Source of the DNA: Cronobacter dublinensis subsp. dublinensis LMG 23823
GTDB lineage: Bacteria; Pseudomonadota; Gammaproteobacteria; Enterobacterales; Enterobacteriaceae
Assembly (NCBI RefSeq): GCF_001277235.1
Contig: NZ_CP012266.1
Location: 62,001-126,000, forward strand
Direction: 5' to 3'
DNA: 64,000 bases
This document shows, piece by piece, positions 59,789 to 64,000 of this stretch. The notes beneath the pieces are model-generated. The model was not told the origin of the DNA. It made no database searches and saw only the letters and a list, made by a program, of their open reading frames with translations. Both the position numbers and the translations under genes were made by a program. Each line of letters begins with the position of its first letter. The first letter of the stretch is position 1.

Positions 59789-60940
59789 ATGGAAAACTTT
59801 ACTAATCTCAGCGCCTTTCCGGCCATGTTGTTCGATTCGTTCGACCAGAACGACCACGGCTTCAGTACGGTGGTCGCCCGCGTCAGTTACGATCTTGATA
59901 TCGCCACGGGCGCGCTGACGCTCTGTGACGATCAGGGCGAACTGGTTGAGCAGGATATGCATTACGGCGAGCCGGGCTACAGCAGCGTAAGGTTTGAAAG
60001 CGATCTGGCGCCCTATAAGCCCTGGATGGATGTCGTGATAAACGCGAGCGCCTTTGCGCCGCAGGATAAACCGGCGCGCAGCTTTACCGTCGGCGCGCAA
60101 ATTGGCGACACGACGCGCCTGCTGCGTATCCACGGGCCGCGCGAATGGTGGAAGGTCGTGGCGGGCTGGCGGCTGACGGAGCCTGAGCCCATCGGAACGC
60201 TCGAGCTACGCTACGAATACGCCGCCGGGGGGTTATACACGCTGCCTGACGGTAACGTTATCGCCGCCCAGGAGAATACGACCGGCATGGGATGGTACCC
60301 GCGCGAGGTCAGAAAGCAGCTGAAAAAAGACCGGCTGCCCGCCCCGCAGATTGAATGGGTCACGCAGCCGGTGAAGAAAATCGATGAGGCCGGGCTTGCC
60401 GCCGGGTTTGGCTTTTATGGCCGCGGCTGGCAGGGACGCATCGAACATGCGGGCACCTATGACGAAGAGTGGAAACAGCACCGGCACCCTTTTTTACCGA
60501 AGGATTTTCGCTTTGATTACTGGTGCGGCGCGCATCCGTTATTGCAGTTTCCTCTGCCTGCGCCGTTAAGCGCGGTGCCGGTGACGCTGAAATACCTCAT
60601 CTCCGCCCGTGACAAAGCCGATCAGGAGATTCGTTTTCAGGTGCCGGTGGAGAGCCTGTTCGTTTTTATCATGACGCAGAAAGGCGCCGGGGTCGCGCAG
60701 GATATGGCGCTCGATACGCTGGTCGTGGATGTGCCTGCGCGTAAAGTGCACTGCAGCTACCGGACCGTTATTTCGGAGCTGATGGAGCCGGTCATGACCG
60801 AGCTGCGCTTTATCGCCCGTGATGAGCGCGCAGGTCAGGTGACGCGCGCGCGTCACCTGAACCAGGATCGCGCATCGGCGGAATTTATCCCGCTGCCCCC
60901 GTCGTTATTGAATCTGAAAGAGAGAGGCGCGCATGGCTGA
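59789..60940 (+). CDS. DUF2169 adaptor protein for PAAR-lipase loading
   Basis: A 383-residue soluble protein spanning DUF2169: DHGFSTVVARVSYDLDIATG, the YGEPGYSSVRFESDLAPYKP block and GFGFYGRGWQGRIEHAGTYD. DUF2169 proteins are encoded next to VgrG and DUF4150-effector genes and act as effector adaptors or chaperones. Its position between vgrG2 and the DUF4150-lipase supports that. ATG 59789 sits right at the vgrG2 stop. Overlaps the lipase gene by 8 bp. It corresponds to the N-terminal part of the larger fusion at 52248 only by family. Confidence 0.88.
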   Translation: MENFTNLSAFPAMLFDSFDQNDHGFSTVVARVSYDLDIATGALTLCDDQGELVEQDMHYGEPGYSSVRFESDLAPYKPWMDVVINASAFAPQDKPARSFTVGAQIGDTTRLLRIHGPREWWKVVAGWRLTEPEPIGTLELRYEYAAGGLYTLPDGNVIAAQENTTGMGWYPREVRKQLKKDRLPAPQIEWVTQPVKKIDEAGLAAGFGFYGRGWQGRIEHAGTYDEEWKQHRHPFLPKDFRFDYWCGAHPLLQFPLPAPLSAVPVTLKYLISARDKADQEIRFQVPVESLFVFIMTQKGAGVAQDMALDTLVVDVPARKVHCSYRTVISELMEPVMTELRFIARDERAGQVTRARHLNQDRASAEFIPLPPSLLNLKERGAHG

Positions 60941-62228
60941 GAACTTTGCCGCCCGTAAAAACGGGAAATATAAGCTGGTTGGCCTGGCGCCCGATTTATG
61001 TTTTACGCCCGGCATCCAGCCGCCGGTGCCGTACCCGGTCACGGCGACGCTGGAGCCTGCCAAAAGCACCGTTAACTCGGTGAACTTCGGCGGCAAACCC
61101 GCGTTTGTGTATGACCAGAGCTTTGTGCCGACCACTATTGGCGATGCGGCAGGGCGCAATAAGGGTGTGGTCAGCGGTACGGTGGAGGGCGACTGCTGGT
61201 CTATTGAACACAGCCCGGATACCAACGTCGGCGGGCACCCGCTTAACCGCGTGCAGGATACGTTCGCCATGAACGGTAAAGCCAACGGCGGGCGCGGCGG
61301 TGACTTCACCAAGAAAGAGACCTGGGAGCGGCGTAAGGCGCTTATCGCGAAGGGCAAGCAAAGCAGCGACCCTAAAGCGCAGGCCGCGGCGCAGCGCCTT
61401 GAGCAGAACAACGTCGCGGTGGAAAAGGCACGTCTCGCCGATTACGTCTACGAACCGCGCGACCCGTCAAAACCCACGCCGGAAATCCCGACGGGCTGGA
61501 AAGATATCTCTAACGACCCGCAGGCGCTCGCGAAATATAACCTGTCGCCTAATGATTTACGCGAGAACGGCGCACCGCAGTTTCGCGCGCGGATGTATGA
61601 GCCAGACGAAGCCGTGTTTGGCAAAGATATGTCGCCCTCGGTGGTTTTCCGTGGCACGCAGTCGGGGCCGGACTGGGGCGTCAATGCCAAACAGGCGTTT
61701 GGGGTCAGCAATCCGTACTACAAAAAGGCGGTTGAGATTGGCACCTCGTTAAAAAGGGCGAAGACGCCTGTCGACTGTGTCGGGCACTCGCTGGGCGGCG
61801 GGCTCGCCTCCGCCTGTTCGCGCGCCAGCAACAAGCCGGGCTGGACCTTCAACGCGGCGGGCCTTAACGGCGGAACGGTGGAGAAATACGGCGGCAAAGT
61901 GCTCGAGAAGAGCGTGACGTCAGAGAACATCAACGCTTACCGCGTTAAAGGGGAAGTGTTAACCGGCCTGCAGGAGCCCGGCGTGCTGGGCACTCTGGGT
62001 CTCGTGGGCGGGCTTGGCGCGCTGGGCGCAAAATTTGGCGGCCTGTTTGGCGGGCTCATTGGTGCCGGGCTCGGGCTGGTTATCGCCGCACTCCCGGCGG
62101 CGGTGGGTAAAAAACATGATATGTCGGGCGGTAAAGGCAACCCGGTGAATCGCCACTTTATGAGCGAGGTCATCCCCTGTATCGAGGCCGAAAAGGCAGA
62201 GGATGAGGCTATACTAATGGCTTTATAA
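60933..62228 (+). CDS. T6SS PAAR-like (DUF4150) lipase effector B
   Basis: A 431-residue effector. The N-terminal ~110 residues are a PAAR-like DUF4150 domain (APDLCFTPGIQPPVPYPVTA, SPDTNVGGHPLNRVQDTFAM). The rest is a lipase close to effector A, with the elbow GHSLGGG (Ser286) and a conserved His408 in VNRHFMSEVI. Between them lies a Gly-rich hydrophobic segment (about 350-390, LVGGLGALGAKFGGLFGGLI) absent from A, possibly for membrane contact. No signal peptide. Delivered on VgrG2, with the DUF2169 adaptor upstream and an ankyrin immunity gene 10 bp downstream. Confidence 0.88.
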   Translation: MAENFAARKNGKYKLVGLAPDLCFTPGIQPPVPYPVTATLEPAKSTVNSVNFGGKPAFVYDQSFVPTTIGDAAGRNKGVVSGTVEGDCWSIEHSPDTNVGGHPLNRVQDTFAMNGKANGGRGGDFTKKETWERRKALIAKGKQSSDPKAQAAAQRLEQNNVAVEKARLADYVYEPRDPSKPTPEIPTGWKDISNDPQALAKYNLSPNDLRENGAPQFRARMYEPDEAVFGKDMSPSVVFRGTQSGPDWGVNAKQAFGVSNPYYKKAVEIGTSLKRAKTPVDCVGHSLGGGLASACSRASNKPGWTFNAAGLNGGTVEKYGGKVLEKSVTSENINAYRVKGEVLTGLQEPGVLGTLGLVGGLGALGAKFGGLFGGLIGAGLGLVIAALPAAVGKKHDMSGGKGNPVNRHFMSEVIPCIEAEKAEDEAILMAL

Positions 62229-62238
62229 GGAGAGCAGA

Positions 62239-63006
62239 ATGAAGACGTTTCGCAGGCTAATTTGCAGTCTCCTCGCTGGGCTGGCACTCTTTTCGGTTGT
62301 AATACCTGGTCACGGAAGCACGAATATGAAACAAGCAGCGCCGGAAGTTTATTTTAGCGGTACGCAATTACAGCTTGCTCAGGCTATCGCTGAGCATAAT
62401 CTTTCCGAAGTAAAAGCCTTAGCCAAAAGCACGGATTTAAATAAACCCGGCAGTCAGAGCATGACCTTGCTGATGTACGCGCTGCTGGAGGCGACCAATG
62501 GCGATACGACATCGCTGGAGATTGTGACAGCGCTTGTGAAAGCGGGCGCGGATCCGCTACAGGATATCCCGGATTTCGGCAGCCCTGCGGCGGTGATGGC
62601 AAGCTCTAACAACCCTGCTTATATCAAAGCGCTGATTGACGGCGGCCTTAGCCCGAACGCTATGACCAACTACCAGCCGTTAATTTTCAACGCCGCTTCA
62701 GACAATTCGTTTGCCGTCCTGAAGTATTTATTATCAGCGGGTGCCGATGTTAATAAAACCGACAGTGCCGGTAAAACGGTATTAATGTCTGCACTGGCTG
62801 GCATGGAACTGGATCAGGTTGAGTATTTGCTGAATTATGGCGCTAACCCCAATATTGAAAATCAAAATGGCTTGAATTTTGGGAAGATGCTGTCAGATGT
62901 TATCGAGCGCGAAAAAGACAGTAATAAAAGAACCATCGATAAATTAGAAGAGATCCGTCAGCTTGCCATTCGCAAAGGGTTACACTGGCCCCCCGCTGAT
63001 GACTGA
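62239..63006 (+). CDS. Ankyrin-repeat immunity protein for lipase B
   Basis: A 255-residue exported protein, paralogous to the one at 44456. The signal peptide (MKTFRRLICSLLAGLALFSV) lacks a lipobox Cys, so this copy is probably soluble periplasmic. Ankyrin turns include VKAGADPLQDIPDFGSPAAV, LLSAGADVNKTDSAGKTVLM and LLNYGANPNIENQNGLN. It ends GLHWPPADD, like KWPPAPVK in the paralogue. An in-frame ATG at 62326, preceded by GGAAG, could start a cytosolic form lacking the signal. Terminator follows. Confidence 0.87.
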   Translation: MKTFRRLICSLLAGLALFSVVIPGHGSTNMKQAAPEVYFSGTQLQLAQAIAEHNLSEVKALAKSTDLNKPGSQSMTLLMYALLEATNGDTTSLEIVTALVKAGADPLQDIPDFGSPAAVMASSNNPAYIKALIDGGLSPNAMTNYQPLIFNAASDNSFAVLKYLLSAGADVNKTDSAGKTVLMSALAGMELDQVEYLLNYGANPNIENQNGLNFGKMLSDVIEREKDSNKRTIDKLEEIRQLAIRKGLHWPPADD

Positions 63007-63022
63007 ATAAAACATCACAATG

Positions 63023-63058
63023 ATTATCGCTCCTGTCCGGGGCGATAATTTCATTTCT
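63023..63058 (+). terminator. Intrinsic terminator after the ankyrin B gene
   Basis: ATTATCGC (63023-63030) pairs with GCGATAAT (63042-63049), followed by TTCATTTCT. It ends the vgrG2 effector operon. The rest of the 221-bp gap to the Rhs gene is AT-rich and may hold its promoter. Confidence 0.78.
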
Positions 63059-63227
63059 GACTTATCTCTACGCTTTATTGCCTTTAATCGTGAATGTGCC
63101 TTTTTCTATAGCGCAAAATAAAGTTATTACGGTCAGCTTCTGAAAATAAAGCATTACCTTTATTTTCCACGGCGATAAATATTTAAATATTCTGTTAAGA
63201 ACACGCAATCCATCGCAGGGAATTTAT

Positions 63228-64000
63228 ATGGCGACAGGAAATACTATCGGAAAATTGCAATATGCGCCCGCGCCGAAAAGCAGCGTAAAAGCGGGCAGCG
63301 CCAACCCCCCGAAAAAGAAAAGCTGGTGGGGCGACTGGGGCGATATTGTTCATACCGGACTGGATATCATAGGCGCGGTGCCGGTACTGGGCGTTGTCGC
63401 CGATGGCGCGAACGCGGCGATTTATGCCGCCGAAGGCGATTACGGCAACGCGGCGTTATCGGCAGCGTCGGCGGCAGCGAACTTCGTGCCGGGCGGCGGC
63501 GCGGCGTTTAAAGCCGGGAAAATGGCGGCCAAAGCAGGCAAAGCGTTAGAAGCCGCCAGCGCGACGAAAGGGCTGGTCAAAGAGACCGCGAAACTCGCCG
63601 AGAAATCCGCGTTTAAAGCGGAAAAAGCGGCCGTGAAAGCCGAGGGCAAAGCTGCCAAAGAAGGCGCGGAAGACGCGGTAAAAGCGAAAAAAGCGGGCAG
63701 CGAGAAGGGCGGCAGCGATAAAGGCAAAGCCAAAAAAGAGACCGAGCCGTGCAAAATCCCGAATACCGCAGGCGTGACGCCGCTCGTCGGGAGCCCGGTC
63801 AACGCCATTCTCGGCATTAAAATTCTTTTTGGCGATGAGGATAACGACTTCGCCTTTCCGGCGTCGGTCCCGCTCAACTGGCAGCGCTATTACTTCTCTG
63901 ATGAAACCGGCAATGGCTGGCTCGGGCAGGGGTGGTTTTTACCGCTGTCGCTGGAGGTGCGCGCGCAGGATGACGTGCTGCTGTTTATCGACGAACAGGG
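63228..64000 (+). CDS. Rhs family protein, N-terminal part (truncated by the window)
   Basis: The first 257 codons of a probable Rhs effector, open at the window end. It begins MATGNTIGKLQYAPAP. A short hydrophobic pair (DIVHTGLDIIGAVPVLGVVA, about residues 39-60) is followed by an Ala/Lys-rich segment (about 90-165) and then the Rhs signature VGSPVNAILGIKILFGDED and LPLSLEVRAQDDVLL, with FPASVPLNWQRYYFSDETGN between, typical of the DUF6531/Rhs N-terminal region. T6SS-linked Rhs proteins carry a variable C-terminal toxin; that end is outside. No PAAR domain is seen at the N-terminus, so it may use a separate PAAR. Confidence 0.87.
   Translation, partial: MATGNTIGKLQYAPAPKSSVKAGSANPPKKKSWWGDWGDIVHTGLDIIGAVPVLGVVADGANAAIYAAEGDYGNAALSAASAAANFVPGGGAAFKAGKMAAKAGKALEAASATKGLVKETAKLAEKSAFKAEKAAVKAEGKAAKEGAEDAVKAKKAGSEKGGSDKGKAKKETEPCKIPNTAGVTPLVGSPVNAILGIKILFGDEDNDFAFPASVPLNWQRYYFSDETGNGWLGQGWFLPLSLEVRAQDDVLLFIDEQ

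Noticed and set aside
1..64000. tRNA and rRNA genes
   Set aside because: No cloverleaf-like or rRNA-like segments were noticed on either strand, including in the intergenic gaps.

Overview
The window looks like a chromosomal segment of an enteric gammaproteobacterium close to Cronobacter. The left 15.6 kb carries genes with recognisable Escherichia coli counterparts (dgoD-dgoT, yidR, yidQ, ibpA, ibpB, yidP, glvC, a GH4 glucosidase, yidH, yidG, emrD, tisB/istR) in roughly the E. coli order and with high-GC codon use. The genus is inferred from gene content and GC only.

Layout. 1-4465: the end of galactonate dehydratase, the galactonate transporter, and an added transporter plus 2-hydroxyacid dehydrogenase pair. 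4527-7428: yidR, yidQ and the heat-shock pair ibpA/ibpB behind a sigma-32 promoter and RNA-thermometer leader. 7487-11361: a GntR regulator divergent from a PTS permease and 6-phospho-alpha-glucosidase. 11464-15058: yidH/yidG, a GH5-like secreted protein that seems to lack its nucleophile, emrD and a GNAT acetyltransferase. 15087-15626: the SOS toxin tisB, a perfect LexA half-site pair and the antitoxin RNA istR-1, all too small for ordinary gene calling. 15627-16457: an AT-rich gene-free boundary.

16458-42869 is a complete type VI secretion system (T6SS). It holds tssJ-K-L-M, tagF, tssA-B-C, hcp, fha, pppA, tagJ, tssE-F-G, clpV (tssH) and ppkA, giving a threonine-phosphorylation control circuit (PpkA kinase, PppA phosphatase, Fha receiver) around the core machine. 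Four small exported immunity-like proteins (two Rap1a/Tai-like, two Tai4-like) flank hcp without any amidase toxin in the window.

42993-64000 is a T6SS effector archipelago. It has two paralogous lipase/ankyrin-immunity pairs with different N-terminal delivery regions. It has two vgrG genes that are almost identical for 1372 bp and then unrelated. Between them lies an AT-rich island (about 46.7-52.2 kb) of DUF3592-like small membrane proteins with pseudogenes and a detached copy of the VgrG1 tail. A DUF2169/pentapeptide/DUF3540/DUF4150 adaptor module, a second DUF2169 adaptor and the start of an Rhs protein complete it. VgrG and PAAR-like tips load effectors, DUF2169-type proteins probably help loading, and small downstream membrane or periplasmic proteins protect the producer.

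The most interesting signal is the VgrG1-tail/DUF3592 island. It looks like a locus where vgrG 3' ends and their cognate protectors are swapped by recombination at the conserved vgrG core, leaving displaced tails and decaying immunity genes behind.
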